Notes under the pieces: model-generated
What the model saw: only the letters and a program-made list of their open reading frames with translations
Database searches by the model: none
What the model was told of the DNA's origin: nothing
Part shown: one piece after another, positions 31,532 through 40,084 of the stretch
How positions within the stretch are numbered: the stretch's first letter is position 1
Layout of the letters: each line of letters opens with the position of its first letter
Made by a program: the position numbers and the translations under genes
DNA from: Winogradskya consettensis
GTDB lineage: Bacteria; Actinomycetota; Actinomycetes; Mycobacteriales; Micromonosporaceae
DNA: 64,000 nucleotides
Assembly (NCBI RefSeq): GCF_018332715.1
Contig: NZ_BOQP01000008.1
Span: forward strand, 62,001 to 126,000
Direction of reading: 5' to 3'

Positions 31532-32677
31532 ATGGACTGGATCACGACGCCGATCACGGCGGAGCTGCTGCGCGGCGCGTCGGAGCTGGAAAGCACCTCG
31601 CGCGGGTTGCTGCCGCACCGGCTGCCGGCGTGGGCCCGCGCGCAGAGCCCCGACCCGCAACTGGCGATGGTGGAGGCGCAACCTTCGGGTGTGCGCCTCG
31701 TCTTCCGCACCCGCGCGACCGCGGTCGAGCTGGAAACCCTGCCCACCAAGCGGGTGTACGCGGGATTCCCGCCGCGTCCCGAAGGTGTCTACGACCTGCT
31801 CGTCGACGGCCGGCTCACCCGGCAGGGCAGCGTGACCGGCGGCAACACCCTGACCATCGACATGGCGACCGGCACTGCCGACTACCGCGACGGCGACCCG
31901 GGAGCCGTGGTCTTCGACGGGCTGGCGGGCGGGTCCAAGGTCGTCGAGATCTGGTTGCCGCACAACGAGACCACCGAGCTCGTCGCGTTGCGCACCGACG
32001 CTCCGATCGAGGCGGTCGCGGATTCGGGGCGCCGGGTGTGGTTGCATCATGGCAGCTCGATCAGTCACGGTTCGGATGCCGCGAGCCCGTCGGCGACGTG
32101 GCCCGCGCTTGCCGCGGCTGCCGGGGGCGTGGAGCTGATCAACCTGGGGCTGGGCGGCAGTGCGTTGCTCGACCCGTTCACCGCGCGGACGATGCGGGAC
32201 ACCCCGGCCGACCTGATCAGCGTCAAGATCGGGATCAACCTGGTGAACGCCGACCTCATGCGGTTGCGTGCCTTCATCCCGGCCGTGCACGGGTTCCTCG
32301 ACACGATCCGGGACGGGCATCCCGGCGTGCCGCTGCTGGTGATCTCGCCGATCCTGTGCCCGATCCACGAGGACACCCCGGGGCCGGGAGCGTTCGACAT
32401 CGAGGCTCTCAAGGAGGGCCGGGTCGCGTTTGTCGCCACCGGTGAGCCCGGCGGCGGGAGGCTGACCCTGCGCATGATCCGCGAGGAGCTGGCCCGGATC
32501 GTCGCGCAGCGGGCTGCCCATGACCCGAACCTGCACTACCTCGACGGATTGGACCTCTACGGCGAGGGGGATCCGCCGTTGCCGGACCGGCTGCACCCCG
32601 ACGCGGCGACCCACCGGCTCATGGGTGAGCGCTTCGCCAAGGCCGCGTTCGGCGGCGTTTTCGCCGCTGGAAGATAG
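31532..32677 (+). CDS. SGNH/GDSL-family hydrolase
   Basis: 381 aa from ATG 31532 (AAGG 8 bp upstream); GTG 31523 overlapping the TetR stop is an alternative. An N-terminal jelly-roll-like domain (residues 40-165; VRLVFRTRATAVELETL) precedes an SGNH hydrolase domain. Nucleophile block LHHGSSISHGSDA, block II NLGLGGSALLD, block III KIGINLVN, and the Asp-His pair in LPDRLHPDAATH are present. Such two-domain SGNH proteins deacylate sugars or lipids. No signal peptide, so it is cytoplasmic. Operon with the upstream TetR gene. Confidence 0.9.
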   Translation: MDWITTPITAELLRGASELESTSRGLLPHRLPAWARAQSPDPQLAMVEAQPSGVRLVFRTRATAVELETLPTKRVYAGFPPRPEGVYDLLVDGRLTRQGSVTGGNTLTIDMATGTADYRDGDPGAVVFDGLAGGSKVVEIWLPHNETTELVALRTDAPIEAVADSGRRVWLHHGSSISHGSDAASPSATWPALAAAAGGVELINLGLGGSALLDPFTARTMRDTPADLISVKIGINLVNADLMRLRAFIPAVHGFLDTIRDGHPGVPLLVISPILCPIHEDTPGPGAFDIEALKEGRVAFVATGEPGGGRLTLRMIREELARIVAQRAAHDPNLHYLDGLDLYGEGDPPLPDRLHPDAATHRLMGERFAKAAFGGVFAAGR

Positions 32678-32684
32678 GCGTGGG

Positions 32685-32718
32685 GGCGGGGAATGGGGAG
32701 GGCGCCTCATTCCCCGCC
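32685..32718 (+). terminator. Hairpin terminator after SGNH hydrolase
   Basis: GGCGGGGAATG pairs perfectly with CATTCCCCGCC around a 12-nt loop, 8 bp after the stop. Confidence 0.6.
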
Positions 32719-32786
32719 GAGGATGATTCGCAGAGCCACGCGGTACTTCGCTGAGCCTCCTCTCGCCGGGGGACGTCACTGATACC

Positions 32787-32800
32787 TGGGAGCGCTCCCA
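32787..32800. promoter_or_regulatory. CebR-type operator in a convergent intergenic region
   Basis: TGGGAGCGCTCCCA is the exact consensus bound by the LacI-family cellulose-utilisation repressor CebR in Streptomyces and relatives. Unusually it lies between the 3' ends of two convergent genes (SGNH hydrolase and LPMO), 41 bp past the LPMO stop, not in a promoter. No downstream gene in either direction is an obvious target. Confidence 0.55.
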
Positions 32801-32840
32801 TCGATGATTGTGACTGTCGACCGGCGTTCTGAGAAGGGGG

Positions 32841-33944
32841 TCAGGCGGTGCAGCTCAGGGTCGGCACGGTCGAGGTGCCCGAACCGGTGAACCCGAAACT
32901 GGTGCTCGCCCCGGCTGCCACCGATCCGTTGTAGCTCGCGTTGACCGCCGTGGCCGTCGTGCCGCTGGTGGTGACCGTGGCGTTCCAGGCCTGCTGGATG
33001 ACCGGTGCGGCGGGGAACGTCATGGCCACGCTCCAGCGCTGGATCGCCGCCGTTCCCGCCCGTACCGTGACCGTGCCCTGATACCCGCCGGACCACTGGC
33101 TGTCAACGGCATACGTCGCGGAGCACGCCCCCGAAGCCGGCGGCGTCGTGGTAGGCGGTGTGGTGGTAGGCGGCGTCGTAGTGGGCGGAGTAGTCGTAGG
33201 CGGAGTGGTGGTCGGTGGTGTAGTGGTAGGCGGCGTGGTGCTGGTGCCGCCGAACGTGATGTCGCTGCAGAAGTAGTAGGACTGGTCGAGGTGGCTGGCC
33301 TGCCAGATGGTGTAGACCATGGCGCGCCCGGTGCGGCCCGTCGCGGTCACCGGCAGGTCGATCTGGACGCCCCCGGTGGCGGGGGTCCACTGTGCCGCCG
33401 GGGTGTTGCCGATCTGGCTGACCAGGTCGAGGTCCGACCACTTCAGCGGCTGGGTGACCGGGTCGTAGCTGGGCTTCGTGACGTACACCCGGATGTAGTC
33501 GGCGCCATGGCTGGCCTGGTCGAAGAGGCGTACCGAGAAATTGGTCCCGACCGAGGTGGTCTTCCAGTTGCCGACCGTGTCGAGGGCGTTGTAGCGCCCG
33601 CTCTGGGTGTGCCCGGCGCTGCAGAGCTGGCCGTCGGGGATCGCGGCCTGGTGGTTGCCGGCGACCCCTTCGCGGAAGAGGCCGTTCCAGTTCCACATGG
33701 CGTTCGGGTCGGCCTGCCAGGCCTGCCAGCACATCGGATCCTCGGTGGCCATGACGGGATCCTGGAAGCGGGTGCCCCAGCGTTCGAAGCAGCCGTAGTT
33801 GCGGGACGCGGGCCCGATGACGTTGCCGTGTGCGGAGGCCGGGCCCGATGGCAGGGCGACGACCGCGAGGGCGGCGATGACCGCGCCGATCAGGGCGCTG
33901 ACGAGCAGCCGCCTGCGGGGAGGGGAAAGCGCGATGGAGGACAT
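32841..33944 (-). CDS. AA10 lytic polysaccharide monooxygenase with C-terminal CBM2
   Basis: 367-aa secreted copper enzyme that oxidatively cleaves cellulose or chitin. The 38-residue signal peptide ends ...GPASA, leaving His39 as the mature N-terminus (HGNVIGPASRNYGC). The second brace His is His146 in FDQASHGADY, followed by the conserved VYVTKPSYDP. The domain ends at FCSDITFGG. A Thr/Pro repeat linker follows, then a CBM2 (SATYAVDSQWSGGYQGTVTV ... two Cys). The overall pattern is closest to cellulose-active bacterial AA10s. A CebR-like operator lies at its 3' side, not in its promoter. Confidence 0.95.
   Translation of the reverse strand: MSSIALSPPRRRLLVSALIGAVIAALAVVALPSGPASAHGNVIGPASRNYGCFERWGTRFQDPVMATEDPMCWQAWQADPNAMWNWNGLFREGVAGNHQAAIPDGQLCSAGHTQSGRYNALDTVGNWKTTSVGTNFSVRLFDQASHGADYIRVYVTKPSYDPVTQPLKWSDLDLVSQIGNTPAAQWTPATGGVQIDLPVTATGRTGRAMVYTIWQASHLDQSYYFCSDITFGGTSTTPPTTTPPTTTPPTTTPPTTTPPTTTPPTTTPPASGACSATYAVDSQWSGGYQGTVTVRAGTAAIQRWSVAMTFPAAPVIQQAWNATVTTSGTTATAVNASYNGSVAAGASTSFGFTGSGTSTVPTLSCTA
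33140..33242 (-). repeat. 15-bp coding repeat for a Thr/Pro linker
   Basis: Six to seven copies of a 15-bp unit encoding TTTPP, with variation mainly at third positions, form the flexible linker between the AA10 and CBM2 domains of the LPMO. Confidence 0.75.
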
Positions 33945-34047
33945 GAGGACTCACACTTCGTCGTGAGGACGGGAGGTGTGGCGAAAGCTGCCCAGGGCCT
34001 TCGCCGGCCGCGTGGCTGAGTCGGCTCTCGTAGCCTCCTCTTAACAT

Positions 34048-34067
34048 TTAGACACGTCAATGTCTGA
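34048..34067. promoter_or_regulatory. Inverted repeat between LPMO and secreted hydrolase
   Basis: TTAGACA-CGTCAA-TGTCTGA, with 6 of 7 arm pairs matching, lies in the 170-bp divergent region, 47 bp before the hydrolase ATG. It could coordinate the two secreted enzymes. Confidence 0.3.
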
Positions 34068-34114
34068 TTGAGACGATCATGACCCTCTTTGCGCGGATCG
34101 GCTAGTAAGGGGGC

Positions 34115-36790
34115 ATGCGGAAAACATTGGTGTCGGCCGCCCTTGCCGTGGCCCTGGTGATCGGCGCGTATGAACCAGCTCGGGCTGCGCCACCGCCCGC
34201 ACCCGCCGGCAGCACGTTGCCGGCGGGCTGGTCCGTCGAGGACGGACAGCTGACGTGGCGCTCGGCGCAGCGGGTGCCGATGGGCGACGCCGCGGTCGAG
34301 TTCTGGTCCGGCGACCGGCTCCTCGGCCGGCCCCGGGCCCAGAGCGACCAGAGGACCTTCAAGCTGGCCCCGGGCGAGGCGGGTGCGCTCACCGATCTGG
34401 CGGTCCGCTCCGGCGGCAGGCGCCTCGACGCGGCCGCACCGAAGGCGCAGCGCCAGTCGAAAACGCAGATCACGACCCCTGCCGCGCAGCCGGCCAACGC
34501 GGTCGACCCCGGCCGCCAAGGACCATATTCCACCGTACGAGGTGAGTACGCCCTCGCCGGCGTCAAGCTCCCCGACTACGAGCAGAACGTGGAGATGCAG
34601 GCCGTCGTCGTGGCGCCGAAGGGTGCCCCGGGCAAGCGGCCGCTCGCGCTGTTCCTGCACGGGCGGCACTCGATCTGTTACGGCGGTGGCGACGACGACC
34701 TGGGGGAGTGGCCGTGCACTGCCCCGAGCAAGCCGATCCCCAGCTACCGCGGCTATCTGCAGGCGCAGGAGCTGCTCGCGTCGCAGGGCTACGTGACCGT
34801 GTCCATCTCGGCCAACGGCATCAACGGCCAGGACTGGGTGTCCGACGACGGCGGTGCCCAGGCCCGCTCGTCCCTCGTGCGCCTGCACCTGGCGAAATGG
34901 GCTGACTGGGCCGCGGGCGGGCGCGGGAACGCCCCGGCGATCGTGAGGTCCGCGCCGGTCGCCGACCTGTCCCGGGTGTTCCTGATGGGCCACTCCCGTG
35001 GCGGGGACGGCGTCAGCCGCGCCGCGATGGACACGCTCACCCCGCCGCCGGCCGCGCAGGACGGCTATCACGGCAAGGTGCGCTGGACGATCCGCGGCCT
35101 GCTGCTCATCGGCCCGACCATCTTCGGCCACGACCCGGTGCCGGACGTGCCCTCCGCGACGATCCTGCCCGGCTGCGACGGCGACGTCTCCGACCTGCAG
35201 GGCCAGCAGTTCATCGACGAGACCCGCGGCGTGAGCAGGGGCCGGGCACTGCACAGCTCGCTGTACGTCGTGGGCGCCAACCACAACTTCTTCAACACCG
35301 AGTGGACCCCGGGACAGGCGGTCGCGCCGGCGTCGGACGACTTCTGGAGCGACGACCAGCCCGACGCGGTCTGCTCGCCCGGGACGCCGACCCGGCTGAC
35401 CGCGCAGCAGGAACAGACCGTCGGCGCGACCTACATCGCCGCTGCCGCGCGGCTGTTCGTCGCGGGTGACGACCGGGTGCGGCCGTTGCTCGACGGCAGT
35501 GGTGCCCGGGCGGCGTCGGCCGGTCCGGCGAGCGTGTACAGCCACGCGCTGGGCGGTGTGCGTACCCCTGTGATCGTGCCGGATCCGTCGGTGAGCGTGA
35601 CCGGTGCCGGGAAGCTCTGTGAGCAGGTGGCCGCCGAAGCCTCGAAGGCCTGCCTCGACCCGGACGACTGGACGCAGCGGTCGGCGCACTTCACCTCGTT
35701 CAACGGCATCACCCCCGAGCCGGGGCGGTGGGCGGTCGGGCTGAGCGGGACAGGGCCGGTGACACTCACGCCGGCACGGCCGGTCGCGACGGGCGGGGCG
35801 CGGGAGCTCACGCTGCGACTCATGGTCCCGCCCAACACCACAGGCAATAAGTACGCCGTGAGCGCGATCGACTCCCGCGGTAAGCGCACGGTGCTCGGGG
35901 AGGTGCGCGTCGACGGGCTGCCGGGTACGGAGTTCACGACGTCGTACTGGGCGCGCGAGGTGCGCGTACCCCTCAAGGGTGTGAGCGCAAGGATCGCCAA
36001 GCTGGAGCTGACCCCCGGGGAAGGCGCGAGCAGGGCCTGGCTGATCGACGCGTGGGCGTGGAACCCGGGCACACCCGCCCCGCTCGCGACGTCGCTGCCG
36101 CGGATCGATCTCGGCGCCCTGCAGGTCGACGAGGGTGACTCCGGCACGAAGACGTACCAGGTGCCGGTGACGATCACCGGGCGCGGTGCCGGCCGGGTGC
36201 GGTTGTTCCTGGTCGACAGTGCCACGTACGAGAGCACGTCCTGGACGGCCGACATCCGGCCCGGTCAGCGCACGATCCGGGTGCCCGTCGACGTTGCCGG
36301 CGACACCCTCTACGGCGAGGGCGAAGGCGAATATCTGCTGGCCAAGGCCGAGCGGGGCGTCGTGATCGGCGACTGGGTCGGCAGTATCGACATCCGTAAC
36401 GACGATCCGATGCCGGCGATCACCGTCAGCCCGGCCGCCGCCCGGGTCGCCGAGGGAGGCACCCTCACCTGGCAGGTCACGCTCTCCGCGCCGACCGAGA
36501 CGGGGTTCTACTTCGTCGGTGACCCTGAACCCCCGGCCGGCGGGAACGAACTGTCCAGCACGGACGTCGACCCGCAGTGGTTCCTGGACAACACCGGCGA
36601 GGACCCCGAACCGTCCCGGCCGCTGTCCGGGACGTGGGTCACGCCGTACGTGTACCTCGAGCCCGGTCAGACCGCCGGTGACCTGTCCATCCCGACCGTC
36701 ACCGACGATCTCGACGAACCGGAGGAGACCGTGGAGCTGCACTTCGACGACTCACCGGGCATCCCGCCGGTCACGGGGACTGTTTTCTAG
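34115..36790 (+). CDS. Large secreted alpha/beta hydrolase with Calx-beta-like C-terminus
   Basis: 891-aa exported protein. Signal peptide TLVSAALAVALVIGAYEPARA. The central region (about 165-460) is an alpha/beta-hydrolase: LALFLHGRHSICYGG oxyanion loop, nucleophile FLMGHSRGGDGVS, and an ANHNFFN region that could supply the His. A jelly-roll-like segment follows (LTLRLMVPPNTTGNKYAVSA), then one to two Calx-beta-type repeats (LQVDEGDSGTKTYQVPVTIT and ARVAEGGTLTWQVTLSAPT) near the C-terminus. Calx-beta units bind calcium and mediate adhesion. Substrate unknown; divergent from the LPMO. The last 4 bp overlap the convergent lipoprotein gene. Confidence 0.88.
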   Translation: MRKTLVSAALAVALVIGAYEPARAAPPPAPAGSTLPAGWSVEDGQLTWRSAQRVPMGDAAVEFWSGDRLLGRPRAQSDQRTFKLAPGEAGALTDLAVRSGGRRLDAAAPKAQRQSKTQITTPAAQPANAVDPGRQGPYSTVRGEYALAGVKLPDYEQNVEMQAVVVAPKGAPGKRPLALFLHGRHSICYGGGDDDLGEWPCTAPSKPIPSYRGYLQAQELLASQGYVTVSISANGINGQDWVSDDGGAQARSSLVRLHLAKWADWAAGGRGNAPAIVRSAPVADLSRVFLMGHSRGGDGVSRAAMDTLTPPPAAQDGYHGKVRWTIRGLLLIGPTIFGHDPVPDVPSATILPGCDGDVSDLQGQQFIDETRGVSRGRALHSSLYVVGANHNFFNTEWTPGQAVAPASDDFWSDDQPDAVCSPGTPTRLTAQQEQTVGATYIAAAARLFVAGDDRVRPLLDGSGARAASAGPASVYSHALGGVRTPVIVPDPSVSVTGAGKLCEQVAAEASKACLDPDDWTQRSAHFTSFNGITPEPGRWAVGLSGTGPVTLTPARPVATGGARELTLRLMVPPNTTGNKYAVSAIDSRGKRTVLGEVRVDGLPGTEFTTSYWAREVRVPLKGVSARIAKLELTPGEGASRAWLIDAWAWNPGTPAPLATSLPRIDLGALQVDEGDSGTKTYQVPVTITGRGAGRVRLFLVDSATYESTSWTADIRPGQRTIRVPVDVAGDTLYGEGEGEYLLAKAERGVVIGDWVGSIDIRNDDPMPAITVSPAAARVAEGGTLTWQVTLSAPTETGFYFVGDPEPPAGGNELSSTDVDPQWFLDNTGEDPEPSRPLSGTWVTPYVYLEPGQTAGDLSIPTVTDDLDEPEETVELHFDDSPGIPPVTGTVF

Positions 36791-37689
36791 TCGGTGTCGT
36801 TGGTGAGCTGTTCGTAGGCGGCGGGGTCGAGGTCCGTGGCACCTTCGGGGGCTGTCTGGGCCGCGGTCCCGCCGTACTGCGAGATCGTGATGACGATGGG
36901 CTTGCCGGCCGGCTCGGTGGGCGCGTCGGAAGGGAACGTCTCCGGGGCCTGGGAGGCCGCGTCCTTCAACTGGCCCGGTAGCTGCAGCGTCAGCTCGGCG
37001 AGGCGGCCCTGCGCGTCGAGGGTCGCGGTGAACGGCATGGCGTTGGCGCGGGGGCCGTACGCGTAATAGGGGTCGTTGGTCAGCAGGTTGAGCTGCGGGT
37101 CGACCTTCGTGGCGTCCAGGGTGCCGGTGATCTCGTCGCCCTCGCGGGTCGCCGTGACGACGGCGGCGACCAGATCGGACGCGCCGGTGACGTCGGGTTT
37201 CGCCGCCGTGGGGGTCGGTGGCAGGTTCTCCATCCCGCTCAGGTCCTCGGCGTCGGCCGCCGCGACGAGCCGCTTGTAGTCGGCCTTCACCCAGTGCTCG
37301 CCGTCCAGGATCGTGAGTATCTCCTTCGACTTCGCCAGCGCGGCGGCCTGCTTCTTGTCGGCCTTGTCGGAGTACTGCTCGAACAGCTTCGCGTACTGCT
37401 CCTGAGCCTCGCCGTAGATCCTGTACCTCAGGTAGACGGCGTCCCCGACCCGCAGGATCGACGGGCGGCCCTCCTGGCGGATCACCGAGCTGCCCGGCAC
37501 GTCCACGGCCCCCTCCACGAGGCCGCCGTCGGTGCGGCTGAACGTGTAGTTCCCGGCCTGGAGCCCGTCCAGCGACTGCGACAGGGCTGCTTTGCCGTCC
37601 GTACCCTTCTCCCCTGCCGGGGTCGTCCCGGCCTCCGCGCATCCGGCGAGTGTCACCCCGGCTGCGAGCACAACAGCGAGCTTCTTCAT
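36787..37689 (-). CDS. Lipoprotein, LppX/LprG-like fold possible
   Basis: 300 aa from ATG 37689, which overlaps the TGA of the upstream gene (ATGA); an ATG at 37695 is two codons earlier. Signal peptide KKLAVVLAAGVTLAGC ends with lipobox LAGC, giving a lipid-anchored Cys at about residue 16. The body is mixed alpha/beta with SVIRQEGRPSILRVGDAVYL, LDGEHWVKADYKRLV and VKYD-like strands resembling mycobacterial LppX/LprG-type proteins, but the match is weak. Last gene of an apparent three-gene operon (esterase, HEAT-like protein, lipoprotein). Confidence 0.8.
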   Translation of the reverse strand: MKKLAVVLAAGVTLAGCAEAGTTPAGEKGTDGKAALSQSLDGLQAGNYTFSRTDGGLVEGAVDVPGSSVIRQEGRPSILRVGDAVYLRYRIYGEAQEQYAKLFEQYSDKADKKQAAALAKSKEILTILDGEHWVKADYKRLVAAADAEDLSGMENLPPTPTAAKPDVTGASDLVAAVVTATREGDEITGTLDATKVDPQLNLLTNDPYYAYGPRANAMPFTATLDAQGRLAELTLQLPGQLKDAASQAPETFPSDAPTEPAGKPIVITISQYGGTAAQTAPEGATDLDPAAYEQLTNDTD

Positions 37690-38843
37690 GGACATGACGG
37701 CACCGTACCGTCCTGACGCAAGTGCCGATCAACGTCATGGAGCAGCCAGTACGCGTGTCTGGTGTCGTTCCGGGCCTGTAACTCTCGGTAAGCCCGCTTG
37801 TCTCCGTGCCGGGCGAGCCCGGCCAGCGCCTCCAGGCGTACCTCGGGATCGGGGTCGTCCCGGCGGGCGGACAGCGCCCCGGCCGTCACCGGGCTGTCCG
37901 GGGCATGATCGCGCAGGACGATCACGGCCATCCTGCGCACCGAGGCGTCGTCGTCCGCGGCCAGCTCGGCCAGCAGGCTCTCCCGCCCGGATCCTGCCAG
38001 GCCGAGTGCCACGGCCCGCCGCACGCCGGGATGAGCATGCCGGGCGAACGTCACCAGCTCCGGCAACTCCTCGCCCGGCGCGCGGTATTCGTCGAACGCG
38101 CCGATCAGCTCGCTGAGCACCGCACCGTCCTGTTCGGCGGCCAGGCGTTCCCGTAGCGGCGCAAGGGCCCGATCGAAGCCGGGCTGTTCGCCGTCCACGT
38201 CCTGCATGCCGATCGTCCGCACCACCTCGGCGCCGAACAACCGCGCCTCCCGGTCCGCGTGGGTCAGCAGCATGGCGGCCCAGTCGAACGTCGCCTCGCG
38301 GTCCGGCAGGCTGTGGACCCCGTGCCACGACTCGGTCCAGGTCGCCGAGCCGGGATCCGGATCGGTCAGGGCCCGGGCGAGCAGTTCGTCGCGGGACAGC
38401 GGGATGAGCAGCCGCCGCTCCAGCAACGTCACGATGCCGAGATGGGTACACAGCGCCTCGGCCCACGTTCCATCCGCGGCCGTGACCCGCACCCGCTCGG
38501 CGTGCGTGAATTCCGAGGCGGGCGCGGTGTCCCGGCGCACCGTGGCGCTCTCGCTCTCATCGCCGAGCCTGCGGCGTAGCTCAGTCTCCAGATCCAGGCC
38601 GGCCCAGCCGCGCGCGACCCGTAGCGCGGTGTGGATCGGGTGGCGCGGATCGATCAGTGGCAGGTGATCGTTCCTGCGCCCCACAAGGCGTTCCACGACT
38701 TCGATCGCGCCGTAATCGGCTGCCCAGAACAAGAATTCGACATCGGTGCCGTCCCAGCCTTGCCAATCGTCGCCGAGCACCTCGCGTACGGTCCCGCAGT
38801 GGGGGTCCTCTGTTTCGGGGTGGTGCACCAGGCGGTCACTCAT
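37686..38843 (-). CDS. HEAT-repeat-like protein
   Basis: 385-aa cytoplasmic protein. The N-terminal half includes an ankyrin-like EFLFWAADYGAIEVVERLVG. The C-terminal 150 residues contain HEAT-like helical repeats: GVRRAVALGLAGSGRESLLA, ASVRRMAVIVLRDHAPDSPV, PEVRLEALAGLARHGDKRAY. These form a binding scaffold, with no catalytic motif. Start overlaps the esterase stop by 8 bp; its stop overlaps the lipoprotein start. The tight coupling suggests shared expression but no clear pathway. Confidence 0.82.
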   Translation of the reverse strand: MSDRLVHHPETEDPHCGTVREVLGDDWQGWDGTDVEFLFWAADYGAIEVVERLVGRRNDHLPLIDPRHPIHTALRVARGWAGLDLETELRRRLGDESESATVRRDTAPASEFTHAERVRVTAADGTWAEALCTHLGIVTLLERRLLIPLSRDELLARALTDPDPGSATWTESWHGVHSLPDREATFDWAAMLLTHADREARLFGAEVVRTIGMQDVDGEQPGFDRALAPLRERLAAEQDGAVLSELIGAFDEYRAPGEELPELVTFARHAHPGVRRAVALGLAGSGRESLLAELAADDDASVRRMAVIVLRDHAPDSPVTAGALSARRDDPDPEVRLEALAGLARHGDKRAYRELQARNDTRHAYWLLHDVDRHLRQDGTVPSCP

Positions 38844-39777
38844 CGCCGGGCAGGATGCGCGCCAGCCATTGCAGGCGGGCCTGGCGGGCATCGCGGGAGA
38901 GGGCGATGTCGGGGGCCATCGAATCGAAGGCGTGCACACCGCCCGGCCAGACATGCAGCTCGGCGGCGCCACCGGCCTGCCAGATCCGGGACGCGTAGGC
39001 CACGCCCTCGTCACGCAGGGTCTCGGCCGACCCCACGTCCACAAACGCGGGCGGCAGCCCGGAAAGGTCGGTTGCCCGGGCCGGTGCGGCATACGGGGAC
39101 ACGTCCGCGTCCCCCAGCAGCGCGTCCCATCCCGTCCGGTTGGAGACCCGGTCCCACATGTCGATGTCGGCCATCTGTATCGCGGACGGCGAGTCGTTGC
39201 GGTCGTCGAGCATCGGGCACAGCAGCAGCTGCCCGGCCAGCGCCGGCCCGTTGCGGTCCCGGGCGAGCAACGCCACCGCGGCGGCGAGACCACCACCGGC
39301 GGAAATCCCGGCGACCACGAGAGCCGCCGGGTCGAAACCGAGCTCCCCGGCGTGCTCCGCGATCCACTGCAGACCGAGATAGCAGTCCTCGACCGGTGCC
39401 GGATGAGGGTGCTCCGGCGCGAGCCGATAGTCCACCGAGACCGCGACCAGCCCGAACGCCTCAGCCCAGTCAAGGAGCCGCCCTACACCCCGCCGGTTGT
39501 CGCCGAACATCATCCCGCCGCCGTGGATGTAATAGATGCAGCCGCGCGCCTTCGTGACCGGCCGGGCGATCAGCAGCGGAACGCCGGCCCGCGTGTGCTC
39601 CTCGACCGTGAACCTGCCGCCGCGCTCCAGGTCGACCTCCGGGGACGGCGGGGCGGTCGCCCTCACCTCGGCGATCATTTCGGGCGTGAGGCGCGCAGGC
39701 CCGGCATTCTCGGCGGTGAGCACCTTCGCCAGCTCGGCATCGAGTGGCGGCGCGTCATAACGTTGATCGGCGTCCAT
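38836..39777 (-). CDS. Hormone-sensitive-lipase-family esterase
   Basis: 313-aa cytoplasmic carboxylesterase (family IV). Oxyanion motif YYIHGGGMMFG, nucleophile elbow GISAGGG, and the C-terminal His in GVHAFDSM are all in place; the acid lies in VGSAETLRDEG. Hydrolyses short acyl esters. First gene of the three-gene operon with the HEAT-like and lipoprotein genes. Confidence 0.93.
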   Translation of the reverse strand: MDADQRYDAPPLDAELAKVLTAENAGPARLTPEMIAEVRATAPPSPEVDLERGGRFTVEEHTRAGVPLLIARPVTKARGCIYYIHGGGMMFGDNRRGVGRLLDWAEAFGLVAVSVDYRLAPEHPHPAPVEDCYLGLQWIAEHAGELGFDPAALVVAGISAGGGLAAAVALLARDRNGPALAGQLLLCPMLDDRNDSPSAIQMADIDMWDRVSNRTGWDALLGDADVSPYAAPARATDLSGLPPAFVDVGSAETLRDEGVAYASRIWQAGGAAELHVWPGGVHAFDSMAPDIALSRDARQARLQWLARILPGDE

Positions 39778-39814
39778 GCCGTCATCAGATCACGGCCGCC
39801 GGCACACTGTGGGG

Positions 39815-40069
39815 GTGCCTACTGTGTGGATCTTTCACGGCGACGCCGCCCGCTTCGCCTCCGGCGTTTTCGCGTCGCGTGAGGAGGGGCTCGCCTGGGT
39901 GGCGAAGCACGGGCTGACCGGTGTGCTCAGCGAATACCCGCTCGGCGAGGGTTGTTACGACGCCGCGGTCGCGCAGGGTCGTTTTCAGCCGAGCAGGCCC
40001 CACCACGGCACGCCATCTCACGTCGCAGGGTTCTCCCCGGGCCTGGACCACGTCCATATCGCCGGCTGA
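39815..40069 (+). CDS. Small DUF7710-like protein
   Basis: 84 aa from GTG 39815. VWIFHGDAARFASGVFASRE, EEGLAWVAKHGLTGVLSEYP and the terminal FSPGLDHVHI match small actinobacterial and proteobacterial proteins of the DUF7710 type, often near immunity loci. Function unknown. Starts 37 bp from the divergent esterase gene. Its TGA lies within a palindrome that also holds the convergent TetR stop. Confidence 0.7.
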   Translation: MPTVWIFHGDAARFASGVFASREEGLAWVAKHGLTGVLSEYPLGEGCYDAAVAQGRFQPSRPHHGTPSHVAGFSPGLDHVHIAG

Positions 40070-40084
40070 CCGGTCAGCTCCGGC
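40061..40084. terminator. Palindrome with facing stop codons
   Basis: GCTGACCGGTCAGC (40065-40078) is a perfect palindrome, extended by GCCGG/CCGGC with a one-base bulge. The TGA of the small gene and the TGA of the TetR gene are mirror images inside it, so it probably terminates both transcripts. Confidence 0.5.
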
